A stretch of 64,000 nucleotides of DNA from Labia minor (lineage: Eukaryota; Arthropoda; Insecta; Dermaptera; Spongiphoridae): the NCBI GenBank assembly GCA_963082975.1, contig OY720348.1:73371719-73435718 (forward strand), read 5' to 3'. The notes below the pieces were generated by a model. That model ran no database searches. It was not told the DNA's origin and worked only from the letters and a program-made list of their open reading frames with translations. The position numbers were made by a program, and so were the translations under genes. Numbering within the stretch: position 1 is the stretch's first letter; each line of letters starts with the position of its first letter. Below, piece by piece: positions 35,554 to 48,242 of this stretch.

Positions 35554-36867
35554 CGTATAGATAGATACATAGAAAAATAGCTATATATAATGGATAATGA
35601 AATTTCGAAATGAATACTAATTTTTATCATACTATTTTCAAATAAAATAAATGAAAATGAATACAATTACTAATAAATATAATTTTTATGAATAAAATTC
35701 ACAATATCCAATATTATCTGTTTGAAATTGAAATTGTTTCATCCAAATAATGCGTGTCTGATCTCAACTAAACCAAATAGGTCTGTTTTTTAGCAGGAAT
35801 GGTATGCACCTATGATTTAATTATTATTCTTTCTGTTTCATTTTTTATTCTCTCTAATATCTTCTTAGTCATAATGTTTATGGTTTTTTACAATAACACA
35901 CAGGTAGAATTACTCGTATATATTAAAAGTTTGTATTTTTTTTTTTATTAACTTCAATCTTAAATTAATTAAATTCTAAAAAATAAAAGGATAAATAGGG
36001 AAAATGTGATGTGAGCACATCCTTCATTTCTAAATTATATATAAATATATATTATGAGATTACATAATAAAGGACAAAGAGTTAATTAGAAATATTCGAT
36101 CAAGATTTTTATTAGCTAAGTATAAAATTAATACTCCTATTTTTCTCAATTAACAAAAATTGAAACAAATAATATTGTGCAATTTTTCGAATACGACTTT
36201 ATATATATAATTTATAGATAATCAGTATATGAAAAAAATCAGGTAATGTTTGTTAAGTTGATTATTCAATTTCGATGAATTATGATAAGGAAATATTGGA
36301 AATCCAATTATGTCCATCCATGATGAATGAATCAAATCCCGAATGATTGTAGCCGTGGTTATATAAACCGCCCTTGAACTTGAAATTAATTACGATATTG
36401 TTTTAAATATAATAATAGACATAAATTAAAAGTCAATAGTCATAATATTGTAAGTTATATAAGGTGGTCTTGCTTAATCATGATGATCACTTTCTAGTCG
36501 AGTGGATTTATTAAATTCTCCCAAATGCTAGGTAGAAGAAGAATCTTGAATAAAAAATATTGAAATAAGAAACGCCCTTTTGGCTTGGTTTCATTTGTCT
36601 TCCGATCAAGATTCGTTTGTTACAGAAGCAAAACAAACATTACAATTATCTCGAGGACAAGGACAATTATTAGTATGGTACATAAAAAAAAAAAAAAAAA
36701 ATTATTATTTCGTTATGGTTCCTGGGTAATCATATCACCTAATAATAGATATTTTAAAACAAAATAACAAAATCATTAAAATTTAAGCAAATAAAAAAAT
36801 GCAGTGATCTGAAAAATAAAAATAATTCAAATTAATTTAATATAAGAGGTGAGAGGTGGTAGAGAGA
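35554..36867. other. AT-rich intergenic DNA
   Basis: No gene or recognisable element seen; one poly(A) run near 36685-36700. Confidence 0.5.
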
Positions 36868-37250
36868 AATAAGTTGACCTGTGGCCATGCACAGAACCGA
36901 CCGACGGTTTGAAATTAATGTCTAGCTTTTTTTAGCTTGAGTGTGAAAATAACCCTTCCCTTCCTATCGTCGATCGCTAATACTACCACTTCCAGTTTCC
37001 GGATTTGCACCAAAAGGTGATCCATTCATCCTACTGATGCATTAAGTAAATATACCAAATTTCATCATAATCCGTTGAGCCGTTCAAGCTGTACACATCT
37101 ATACGGATGGACGGACGGACGGACAGACATCATGCTAAAAATACTTTTTTTCTGTTAAGAAAATGCATGATTCGTGGAGATCTGTAAAAATCTCCACTTG
37201 TGAAATTTAGTGTGATAACAATACCTCCCTTACTATCGTCGGTCGGTAAA
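36868..37250 (-). mobile_element. Helentron-like non-autonomous element, family H2, copy B
   Basis: Bounded by inverted repeats ACCGACCGACGG (36896-36907) and CGTCGGTCGGT (37237-37247). Beyond the left repeat, GACCTGTGGCCATGCAC is a decayed form of the hairpin in copy A. Compared with copy A it lacks about 250 bp just inside the left repeat, including the CRE pair. It keeps CCTTCCCTTCCTATC, TCCGTTGAGCCGTTCAAG and the internal hairpin GTGGAGAT/ATCTCCAC (37174-37197). Confidence 0.65.
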
Positions 37251-39539
37251 AAGAAGTTGAAAACTTAATGAATGATTGTTTTGATTCAAGAGAATAAATA
37301 CAGAAATATTAGGAGGGTAGTAAGTAAAAGTGTGGTTGTTAGGAGATCATATAAAGTTTGTTGAAAATTGTATAGTAAATGGAAATGTTGACATAACAGA
37401 AATATTGTAGATAAGGATAAATATATAAGCAATCAAAGTATTATGATGAATCGCATATTCGTATCCTAAATCCTCCCCCCCCTCCGATTTCCGTCCAATA
37501 GATGAAATACTTGATAAACATTTAAAAAATTATTTTATTTTTTTTTTGTAATTTAAAATAATTAATAATTTATTAATTTATCAAAATAGGATGTAACGGG
37601 CGCAATCAATTTTATTATTATTAAATTTGGCGTTTTGTCTCCTGTAAAGTGGTTATCCTGACGACGTTAAAACCATTGAGGGATGCCCAAACTGCAATGT
37701 ATCGGCTCGCTCTCTGCCAGCAAAAAATCCAATCCTTATACTAGCACCGCGTACGATGCCATCCCCCATTTGGTTCTGAAAACGATCCTGATTCAAGCCA
37801 GAATGGTTTATTTATTTAACAACCCAAAGTTATTTTTATTTTACTTTTCAATCATTCATTAGTGTATATACTAATATATACATATACATATATACTTATA
37901 TTATAATTAAAAATAAATTTAAACTTAAAAGCAACCATTTGTATATCCCTGGATATATCATCATCGTCATTTTTTCTACATATTATAATGTATTTTTTTC
38001 TGTTAAATTTCTTTTCAAGCAAAAATAAAATTTTAAATTTAAATATCATATTCAATTATAGAACAGGAATTTTTAAATAAAATATCTTTAAAAATAATGA
38101 CACATACATTCGTTTATAAGTTAGAATATATTTATTTATTATATTTTTGACTTTGAAAAAGTAAACGCCAACACGATTATATATTTATTATCAATCCATT
38201 TTATTTTTTGTTTTTTGTATTAAAACCGACTGATAATCTTATCAAATTTCATTTCTTACAAATAAATAATTCTTGACACAAAAAAACAAAGTTCTATTAA
38301 TTTAGTTATAATTAAATAAACAAAAAATGAAAATTCACAGACTTAAAAAATTAATAACGAATGTATTCAACAAAAAGAGTAACTAATAACCAATTTTCTT
38401 ATAATATTAAATAAAATGTTTAATTCGATAAATAAATAATAATAATATGGAAGTGAAAGAGAGGCGGAAGTCAAGCTGAATCTTTCTTTCTCCCTCGTTT
38501 CCCGATCCTGAATCCTAATCGGATATCATCGTCGGACAAATTAAGCAACTTTCGATCCGAGAAGAAAAAAAGGAAAAATTTCCCTAGAAATCGATTTGAA
38601 ATAAAATATTTTTTGAAAATTTAAAAAAAAATGTAAAATCTCATTCATCGTTTTTTCGATTACTACTTTCTAAATATAGTAAAAGATTAATAATAATAAT
38701 AATTTATTAACGTAACAGAAACACGACAATATTATTCTCTTTAATCTGTACAAAATATTTTATTTAAACAAAAAAAAAAATAAGAAAATTGTAAAATATA
38801 AATATTTATTACAATATTTATATAGTGTAAAATCACAATTAAGCATTAATAATAAATATTTATTTATTTTTAATTGATAGATAATGACAAAGTAATTCAA
38901 AACTAAAAAAATAATAAAAAACATTAAAACGATTTTTTTTTAATATTTCTATTTGGAATTATTCTTATTATCCCTCCCTTCATCTTCTATCCATCATCAG
39001 ACCTTCGTATTTTATTTTTTCCCCTATTTTAATTTACATTTCTTGAAAAATATTTATTAAAAATGATTGAAAATATGAATTCATATATTATATAATAATA
39101 ATTGGATACCTCTTGTTAATGAAAGGAATCAAAAATTATAATTATATACTAAAAGTTCTAACTTCAAAATTAAAAGTATTTTATTATAATTCTCATAAAT
39201 GAAAGATTTTCTTTGCTTTTATCGGTAACAGAAGAATTTATTTGTATTTGTAGAAGGGAAAATTCTCTGCAAGCTCTCTACAGCCCGGGAAAGTCAGGAA
39301 AAAATAGAGAATATATATTTATATATGTATATACATATATAAATATTGGCTATTTCATATATCAATATTTTAATTGTAAATTGATAATAATATAATGCGA
39401 AACGAGGAGAAAAATGGATGGATGACATTTGATGTTAATACAGTTTGTTTTCAAAAATTAATTCATTTCATTAATTAAATTTAATTAATAAATTTTACAT
39501 TTATTTACAAGAAAACAACTTCTCTTATATTAATTAGAT
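37251..39539. other. AT-rich intergenic DNA with two small islands
   Basis: Less AT-rich patches at about 37600-37800 and 38450-38570 carry no recognisable coding sequence. The rest is low complexity. Confidence 0.45.
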
Positions 39540-39774
39540 CAGTGATTCCGGGGAACCGCGATGCCGTCATTAGGGCGCCGCGAAATATTCAATTAAATTA
39601 TCTAATACTTGAGATTTTGCGCCAACAATTTTGTAAGCTTTTTAATTTTTCGCTGTTAAAAAAGGAAAATGTTCCAATTTTTCAAGAAAGTAAAAAATCG
39701 GATGTATTAAGGGAGCCTCGGAAAAAATCCGATTATTTAGGGAGCCGCAAACAAGAAAAGATTGGAACCCTCTG
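39540..39774. mobile_element. Second hAT-type MITE
   Basis: It starts CAGTGATTCCGGGGAACCGC and ends GGTTCC-like inverted (GGAACCCTCTG). The flanks AATTAGAT (39532-39539) and TATTAGAT (39775-39782) match at 7 of 8 positions. At 235 bp it has no transposase. The plus frame 39542-39790 is a shadow of the element. The body differs from the MITE at 22753. Confidence 0.75.
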
Positions 39775-39794
39775 TATTAGATTATATTAGATAG

Positions 39795-39925
39795 CAAAAT
39801 ATAAATTGGTCTTGCAATGGCTGCAGAGGGTAGAATCTCAGCTTAAAATTTTCAAATTCAAATCTTCGGATCGAATCTCGTAGAAGCATAAATTTTTTTT
39901 TTGATTTATAATACTTTAAATACAG
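39795..39925 (+). mobile_element. tRNA-related SINE, family S1, copy d
   Basis: Plus orientation. CTTGCAATGGCTGCAGAGGG (A-box-like) is followed by the B-box-like TTCGGATCGAATCT (39868-39878), then CGTAGAAGCATAAA and a T-rich tail. It starts about 20 bases after the hAT MITE and lacks the upstream block of the other copies. Confidence 0.6.
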
Positions 39926-41891
39926 CTTTAGCAGTTTTATGTAGGAACTAATTTTAATTGTTTTTACATTATTTATTTATTATATATATCTCTTATATAA
40001 ATATAAATAAGACTATATCCTATGGTTTTCACTAAACGAATTATTATGTTGGTTTAGAAATAATAAATTTCTTGTGTATTATCTTTTAAAAATAAAATGA
40101 AATGAATAAATTTATTTGGTGTTACAATCCTTGGACTATTCTAACATAAATTCGGGTGTTATACAACTATCTAATCTAATAGAAAGAAATTTCAAGAACA
40201 ACAAGATTACTCGAGTTAATAAATAATAAAGAAGTATTGTAAATAGATTCATGAGAAAATATGATAATTATTTCTGAATAAAAAGTCAATATTTATTATA
40301 TATGGAATATACATATAATAGATAAGAAAATTTAATTTTTTATTTCATTTTAAGCCGAAACTTCATTGTAATAATAGATATATATTTTTATTTAGTTTAT
40401 ATAATACGAGTGAATTTACAATTGTAAACATATATAGAAAAAAAAGTAAAAATGAGTTAGTAAGTGCTCAGAGAGCAACTGACTTGTGGGGGGGATATTA
40501 CTATTGATTCAATAATACTGACAATTAGTATTCATTTGTAAAGATTGTGTGAGAGAAAATGTTTTATTTAAACGATTCACACAATAAAGAAAAATAGAAA
40601 TATTGTTTTTGGCTGTTAGGAACATTAGGAAATGGATAGTGAAAAAAAATGGATTAAACAAATTTTGATTTGACGCTCAAATTAATCACAATTTATTTAT
40701 ATTGATATAAATTATAACAATTCATTTTCATTGTTTAAATGATTTTATATATATATATATATATATAGTGTAATAAGTGTAAAAATTTCAAATTGTTATA
40801 ATTTCTATTTATCTGAACAAGTTGTGATTATTTGGAGTGCCATATAAAAGTCAAATAAATATTTACTTACAATTAGTAATTAATTGATATATATATATAA
40901 GAGATAGATGGAATAGAATTGATATATTATAGTAATATAATAAATGTAAATGAACAATTAAAAAAAAGGGAAAAGAAAATAATTATGAAAAAATAAATGT
41001 TTTTTTTTTCAAATAAATGTTGAAATGAAATGTTCAACAGGTGTGATTCCATTGCAATCGACAGCTACAAATCAAATAGGATCCCGCAAGACAAACAAAT
41101 AAATACAATTCACTTTCAATAACAAAAATAAAATGATAATATTTATATTACAATACAGTCGAATCAGTTAGCTAGGTAACTTATATTTTAAAGATAGAAG
41201 AATAAAAAAAGGAGGTTAATAATCTTCTTCCTCTTCTTATTTTAAGAAATTAGTTTCAAAATGGGGCTTTAAGTGACAAATAAAAGAGATTCATATAATT
41301 TTAAATGTGGATTTATAAAATTCAATTTCAATCCCCTTCAAATGAAAAATAAATAGAACGAATCAGATGACGATCGAGAAAAGAGATTTACTTGCGTAGA
41401 GTTTATGTATTCGTTGATGAAATTATTGCGGCTTGAAATTAATGAATTTCACATTAATAGATCCACTTATAATCAACAATATATAATTAATAATTATAAG
41501 TTAATAATTTTATCCTGAATAAATTTTAAATGTTATTTATCTATTATATATTTTAGTAATAATAATTTCTATTAAATCGATCGATTAAATCAATTTTCAG
41601 ATAAATATATATATAAAAAAAACGGACTAAAAATTGAAGAAGAAATATAAAATTATTTGATTATATATCTATTAAATAGATGTTAAATAGATAAGTGATT
41701 AAAAGTCCGATATCAAGAAAATAAATAAATATGCATTAGGGATAGGAGTTTTTTTTTCTCTTTCATTTGTTTGCGTTATTTTTAAAATTTACCTTGTTGT
41801 CCTTGACAATGAAATTTTTTAAGATAGCCAAACCCCTTCCCCTCCCTCCTTCAAAAACCTAATACGTTTCAATCTATAAAATAAATCCATA

Positions 41892-41929
<38 letters not shown>

Positions 41930-42044
41930 GTTTTGTTTTAATGTATTTATATTTGCTTTTTTTATTTTAATTATAAATTTCTAATCACAAGCAATTCTAA
42001 GAATTAATTTTTAATTTATATTAAATAATAATAATTTATATTTA

Positions 42045-42085
<41 letters not shown>

Positions 42086-42271
42086 AATTGTAAATAATTT
42101 TAAAAATATTTTCAATATCTTTTAATATCCATAATCAATTCTAAGTATTTAATTAAAAAATAAAGATATATTATTAGCATTATATTATTCCAATAGATTT
42201 ATTAATAATATGAATTCGCGATTTAAAATTATACAAATAAGAATACTATTTGATAATATAGACAACCAAAG

Positions 42272-42328
<57 letters not shown>

Positions 42329-42744
42329 TAAAAGATAGTAATTGAAATCAATTAGAATGGGAAGAAATACAATCTTCTGTATTGTAAATATATATATACA
42401 TATATAGTTATGATTAAAATAACTTTTTTAAATATATTTAAATTTATTTTAAAAAAATTTAAAAGAAATTTAAAAAACTTAAAGTTATACTCAAGAGATT
42501 AATTGTATACAACTTTAAGAAAGATGAAACCTTAGAAAGTGAATTGTATTTGAATTGTCGAATATTTTAAAATTGAATAAATTAATTACATATATACTTA
42601 CAAAAAATGGAATTTGGGTTGAAATGTCGGTTTTGTAGTGTAGTCGTAAAATAGAAGACAAAATGAATGGATGTGAAGTGTTGATTGAAATAGTAATAAG
42701 CGTTTAAAGCAACAGTCTGGGAGTAGTTAATAAAAATATATAAT
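39926..42744. other. AT-rich intergenic DNA
   Basis: Low-complexity sequence without a supported gene; the long (TA)n blocks at its right end are listed separately. Confidence 0.5.
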
Positions 42745-43050
42745 GATTCCGTATCGGGGGTGGCTGTTGAGTAGGTTGAATTCAAGTACGGTGGTGGAGC
42801 GCAAACTGAACTCATTGGTTCCGTGTCGAGAAACGTCTTCGGGGACCGGCGGTGTCGATCGTAACCGAACATTTGCGAAAATACCCGAGCGTAAACCAAG
42901 CCCAGTAAGTAAAAAATATGGCAACGGATTTAAAACATATATATATATATAATAATAATAGTAATAATAATAATTCTTGTAAACAATCACCATCATAAAA
43001 TAGAAAAAAATAATTTATATATTTATATATATATATATATATATAATATA
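41896..43050. repeat. Cluster of (TA)n microsatellites
   Basis: Four long TA tracts: 41896-41928, 42050-42083, 42276-42322 and about 43017-43046. The density is higher than elsewhere in the window. Confidence 0.85.
42745..42905 (+). other. GC-rich block ending at a consensus splice donor
   Basis: A 160-bp GC-rich block among TA repeats. On the plus strand it is open through a product containing ERKLNSLVPCRETSSGTGG and ends at GTAAGT (42906-42911), the optimal 5' splice site. No downstream acceptor exon was found that I trust, and the minus strand is open too. It may be a first coding exon, or a non-coding element. No homology recognised. Confidence 0.3.
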
Positions 43051-45060
43051 TATTTATATTTATATAAGTAATTTTTTATTTTAATATTTTTAAAATTATG
43101 ACCATAATCTCTTATTTAATAATTTAAAATAATTTTTAAAATCTAAAAAATTGCATTAAAATAAGTTTAAATTTTTATTTCGTTGTTAATTTTTAATTTG
43201 AATTTTGTTTAAAAAAATTTTAATTTTTAGAGAATTATCAATTATTTCTTAAAATGTTTAAGGGACAACAAAGTCCCAAATATAATAAACATCAAATCGA
43301 AGATTTCATCTCTCATTCAACCCTTTGATTTAGATAATTTGCCTTCACCCAAAGTAACAACGTTCCATAAATTCTAACCTTGGCGAAAAACCATTAGTAT
43401 TAGCAAAACAGAAGGGTTTCAACTCCTAACTCATGACTCATAATAATATAAAATAATACAAAAATTATAAATTATATTTACGTATAGCCTAATTGCTAGT
43501 ATACATCTGGAAAACAGATATTTAAAACCAAATCCCCATTCCCTCTTTCTTTACCGTTATCCACTCTATAGTAAATATATATATATTTTTTTTTGTAAAA
43601 TAATCACCCCACATCCAAATTTTATCCCCATAATACTAGCATGTAAATAATTAAATCTCCAAAAAATGCAGATTTAAATCAGTTTCCTGAAAAATATTAG
43701 TAAGTAAAGTCTCTAATTAAGTGTAATTATTATCTATATAAAATCTATATTGTTAAAATTGTTAGTATCAGCAAGCAGAGTTCAAGACCAACCGAGAACA
43801 AGAAATTTTCTAATCACATGAATAAATTAACTAATAGCTGTTCTCTGCTCCAGAAAATGTTCTATAGAAACGACTTCAAAAAAACCAAAAATAAAAACAT
43901 TTATCGTAAGAAGAACAATTCAATCATCCTCAAGAGCCTAACGGACATTGGAATTCTGGAATCCCGGGGCAGTACGATATCAGGAATACAACTTCTAACA
44001 TTTATACCTATAACATATATCGAGAGAAGATTAAAAGATCAAAGGTCTTATGAAAGGGAATAAAAGGAATAAAGAAGAAGTTCGGGTCGAAGTGGCCTTT
44101 AGAACGTAAAAAGATTCACGGGGAGCAAATAAAAAATATTCTGGCAAATAGCAGTCAACGGTCCATTCAGATAATAATAATAATATTAATAAATAATTTC
44201 AAAAGGAAATAATATTAAACAAGATAATAATAAAGAAATTGATGTTTTTAAGAGTTTTAATTGTCAATTAATCTATTAAATATTTATCGTTTTAATCAAT
44301 TAGTCTTAGACTATTTATATAAAAAAAGAATTAAAAAGTTTTATTAATCAAAATTATTTTAATTACGAATGTAAAATAATTTTATTTTTTTATAGTTTAT
44401 GTAGAATTTATTAAAGAATTGGTAATCTATTGATATTTTATTATCAACCGTTATGTACCTATATTATGTAAGCTATAGTAATAATAATTTGGGTAAAATT
44501 ATAAATAACAAATTTGAATAATTTGATTTGTTATTATCTTTTAGTGACTTTTGTTGATTATAATCTTGTATATTAGTACTAATTTATATTAAGGACATGG
44601 AACGTTCCCACATTCACATCCCCCAGATTTAATTTTTGAAGAATATACATTTCTTTTGATTTAAAATGAAATTTACTAATATATAAATTTAAAAATTATT
44701 AATTATAAAATTCCATTATATAAATTATATAGAGGAAGGAGTAAGCGGGTAAATTAATTTCAACTTAAAATCCCCTCCATCCCCCCACCAGCAAAGAAAA
44801 TACTAGGAACGAATAAGATTTAAGAAATTCTATTACATCAATTAAATAGAAAAATTTTAAACCTATAAATATTAATATTTACCATTTATTTTTTTAAATG
44901 AAATCTATATAAATAACTTTTAATAGTTTTTAATAAATATTACCCATTTAAAAATTTAAATTTCTTATATATATATATTTATATAATCATATTAATTTTA
45001 ATTTTATTAAAATTCATTGTTATAATTGTATATTTAAATATTATCATTAACATCTCATTT
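42912..45060. other. AT-rich intergenic DNA
   Basis: A slightly less AT-rich patch at about 43770-44130 includes a plus frame (43818-44063) with no recognised product. No gene supported. Confidence 0.45.
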
Positions 45061-45219
45061 TAAATATCACGTGACAAAAATTTAGAGGCTTCTTATTGGT
45101 TACAGTTGATTAGTTTGGCTCTCCTAAATCATTGCGCTTGATTTCGCGTATAGCTTTATAATTTTTCCCAGGAAAAGTTTTAAACCTAAATATTTCTCGA
45201 TATAAATCGGATTATTTGC
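45061..45219 (+). promoter_or_regulatory. Probable promoter of the ubiquitin-like gene
   Basis: The 160 bp before the ATG contain an E-box CACGTG (45068-45073), an inverted CCAAT box in ATTGGTTAC (45095-45103) and a weak TTTATAA near 45156. The same two words in the same order occur at 59716-59759. Confidence 0.4.
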
Positions 45220-45754
45220 ATGTTTAAAATGAATCCGACATTGCAAAATGACAAGGTAATTAAGTAATTATTTAGTACAATGTATTAATGGAATCAAATG
45301 ATTAAATTTGTTTTTTTTTCAGGATGAGGGAGCCTCGACCAATTCTGACAAAAGCTCAGAGAGTTCTAATAGTACTATAACATTGTATATCAATTTGTTG
45401 GAGACAGTAAATATAGTTTTCGAATATTTTCTTAAATCATTATTATATTAATTGAAAACTAATTGTATTTTTGTTCAATAGATGAATCTCTACGAGATAA
45501 TTGTAAATCCAACAGATAAATTAATAGAGTTAAAACACATCATTGCTTCTAGAGCGGTAAAATTCATAATTAGATTTAATATAATAATTTTTTATAGTTT
45601 TTCTAATTATGAATTATTAATTTTATAGAGGCTTCTTCCAAATTCAATCTACTTCATCTATAATAGAAGAATATTAAATAGTGATGATACAGCGATGTCT
45701 TTAGGACTCTCGAATGGAGCCATCATTCAAGCTATCCACTTTAATCGAATTTAA
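45220..45754 (+). CDS. Diverged ubiquitin/SUMO-fold protein, four exons, no diglycine
   Basis: Exons 45220-45255, 45323-45406, 45482-45556 and 45629-45754 (stop included) join through three GT...AG introns of 67, 75 and 72 bp, all phase 0, to give 106 residues. The first ATG is at 45220; a second in-frame ATG is at 45229. Residues 1-30 are polar and rich in Ser, Asp, Asn and Lys, like the flexible tail of SUMO. Residues 31-104 follow the ubiquitin fold: ITLYINLLET hairpin strand, LYEIIVNPTDKLIELKHII (second strand and main helix), then NSIYFIYNRRILNSDDTAMS and LGLSNGAIIQAIHF. The chain ends FNRI, so the C-terminal Gly-Gly needed for conjugation is absent. It is thus likely a non-conjugated ubiquitin-like protein or a derived SUMO paralog. 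Intact frame and splice sites in decayed surroundings argue for a working gene. Closest family (SUMO, Rad60-SLD or ubiquitin) is uncertain. Confidence 0.8.
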
Positions 45755-45822
45755 TATTTAATCAAAAAATTATAGACTAATATACTAGTATTAATGTATA
45801 TGTAATTGTTGATGAAATTGAT

Positions 45823-45828
45823 AATAAA
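45823..45828 (+). terminator. Poly(A) signal of the ubiquitin-like gene
   Basis: AATAAA 69 bases after the stop codon of the four-exon gene. Confidence 0.45.
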
Positions 45829-48242
45829 AATGTATTTCAGAATAACCTTTTGTTTCATTTATTTAAATACCTCACAAACAAACAAAAAACGAAATAAATA
45901 AATATAAAATATCTTTAAAATTTTTTTCTACTATAAACTATAAGTAATTAATATTGTATGATGAATGTATTTATTAAATATTTAATTTATGTGATAAAAA
46001 AATAAAAAAAAGATAAAACAATAAATAATAGTAAAATAATCCTCCATTTTGTTATTTAAAACATTGTAATTTTATTTATAATTTATTGTCTATACTTCTT
46101 AGTCAATGACAAAGGTTAGTTTTTAAAAATTGTTTCTTAAAAAAACAAAACAAAAACAAATTTATTATAAAGATTATAATTTTAACATAAATTCGGGATA
46201 ATTGTAAATTGGAAGAATATGAAAAAAAAAAAATCAAAAAATGAATCATCTGGCACGTTAAATTCGATAACATAATTTTTATTAATTGGATTCTATAATT
46301 TATGAATGGAATATATTTTAAAAATTAATTATTATATTTATTTGACTTTTCATCATGTATTGGTATAGTAAGTGTTTGTTTATATATATATATAAGATAT
46401 AAGTAAATATAATATTGGTATAATCTATATATTTGTTTTTAATATTATACCTAATTTTATCAATCTTTTTCAGATTTATTTATTAATTATTATAACAGAA
46501 TAAAAAAATAAACATTAAAGTATAAAAAATAACCATATTTAAATTAACCTTCTGTGGATTGACTTTTAGAATAAATTTGTATTTTTTCTATTAAAATCTA
46601 ACATTATAAAGTATGAAAATTTAAGACTGCATATGAAAAAATTAATTAAACTTGATATATGAAATATTTATTATATAGGAAGATTTATAATGGTATTTAT
46701 AAGTTATTTTTTAAATTTTTCAAGTAAATTTTTAAAGTAAATTAACAATAAAGAAAAAAAATTAAATTATTCAGAATATAGAAATTGCTTGAAGAAAATA
46801 AAGATAAAATGACTAAAACGATCAACCATTTTAAAAGCCTGTCTAATTGAAAAATTTAAATATTTAAAAATTGTCTTTTAATAAGTGAAATTGGTTGAAC
46901 TCAACCTCCGGAAAGAATGCATAAGTATTTATTCCATTTCTATTAATTAATTTTTTCTTCCTATAGTTAATATATAACAATACTTATTAAAGTGATGAGC
47001 ATTTTTTGAATATAGGGTTTAAAAGAATAAAAATCGCTCCTCGAGGTAAATACTATTATATATATATATAAATTATTAATCCATGTTAATATTTATACTT
47101 CTTTAAGGTGGAAGTATTTGCTTTCAAGAGGTAAAAACGAATCCAGGGCCATGGATGTTCCTACGTTGATTATTTCATATTCGAGTAACGGTAGTTAGCG
47201 TAAGGCGGCCTTTGGAAGAACGTGAAGAACGTCATTAGAGGGTCGGACAATCACTTTTCCATTCAACCATTAGTATTCTAGAATACCCCGCCATATTCAT
47301 GGATTTTTTACTTTCTTTTACATAATAAAGCATCCAAAACCACTCACCAGTTATTAATTCATGCATTGATTAATAGAAATAATAATAATAATCGATTGTT
47401 TTTATTGGATTTATTAAAAAATTAATTAGTTGATTGAAAATGATATATTTAGAATATTCTGGAGGAAGGTAAACTAATAATTATGAAAACACGGCCACTA
47501 TTAATTGAAGAATTGATTAATTAGTTTTTAAACTTAGATTATAATTGGCTTTTTATGTTTGTGAATTCATTCAAGTAATTCAAACTATTTTATTATTTTT
47601 ATTCTCAGGTTTTGATGGCAGCGAGTATCAGCCTTAACGTTCAAATTAGAACATAAAAATTCTTCATGGAATAATTATACGAAAACCGAATGATATTGTG
47701 TTATTTGTCTCAAAAGGCCAGAATAATGGGAACTCAATTTTGATTCTAAGAAAAAGAGAATTCTATTTTTCATAAGTAGTGGAATTTTGCAAATTTATTT
47801 CTATTAGCCCATCTCATAGGAGTATAGTAATTTTTTTTACGAAGTTTCAAATAATTACTAAAATTCATTTATATGGTATGAATCTAGACGATCTCTAGTA
47901 TCTAAAATAATTTTGTGTTTGGTTTTATTATTATTTACTATTTTTAATTAATTTTTGAATATGTCTAATTTTGGCATTTACTGCCTTTTTTTATATAATC
48001 ATATATATTTCATAAAAAAAATTTTTACAATTTTTTTTTACATCTTGAAAAATAACAAATTAAAGAATAATTAAATGTATTTATTTTTAAAAATGTTTCA
48101 TTTTTTAACTATAAATTATAAATTCTAAGTCACAATGAGATAACTGAGAGTTTATGTTATAAAAATATTTTTATTCTCTGTTTAGTATAACTTCGACTCT
48201 CGCTGTCTTTCTTGCTTTTTCGGGCGCTTTCTATTGGTTGAA
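45829..48242. other. AT-rich intergenic DNA
   Basis: Low-complexity sequence. A less AT-rich patch at about 47100-47340 and one at about 47600-47660 have possible splice-like words but no exon I can support. Confidence 0.45.

Noticed and set aside
47900-48240. Left end of the piggyBac element
   Set aside because: I looked for TTAA followed by CCC and a match to the right end and found none in this stretch.
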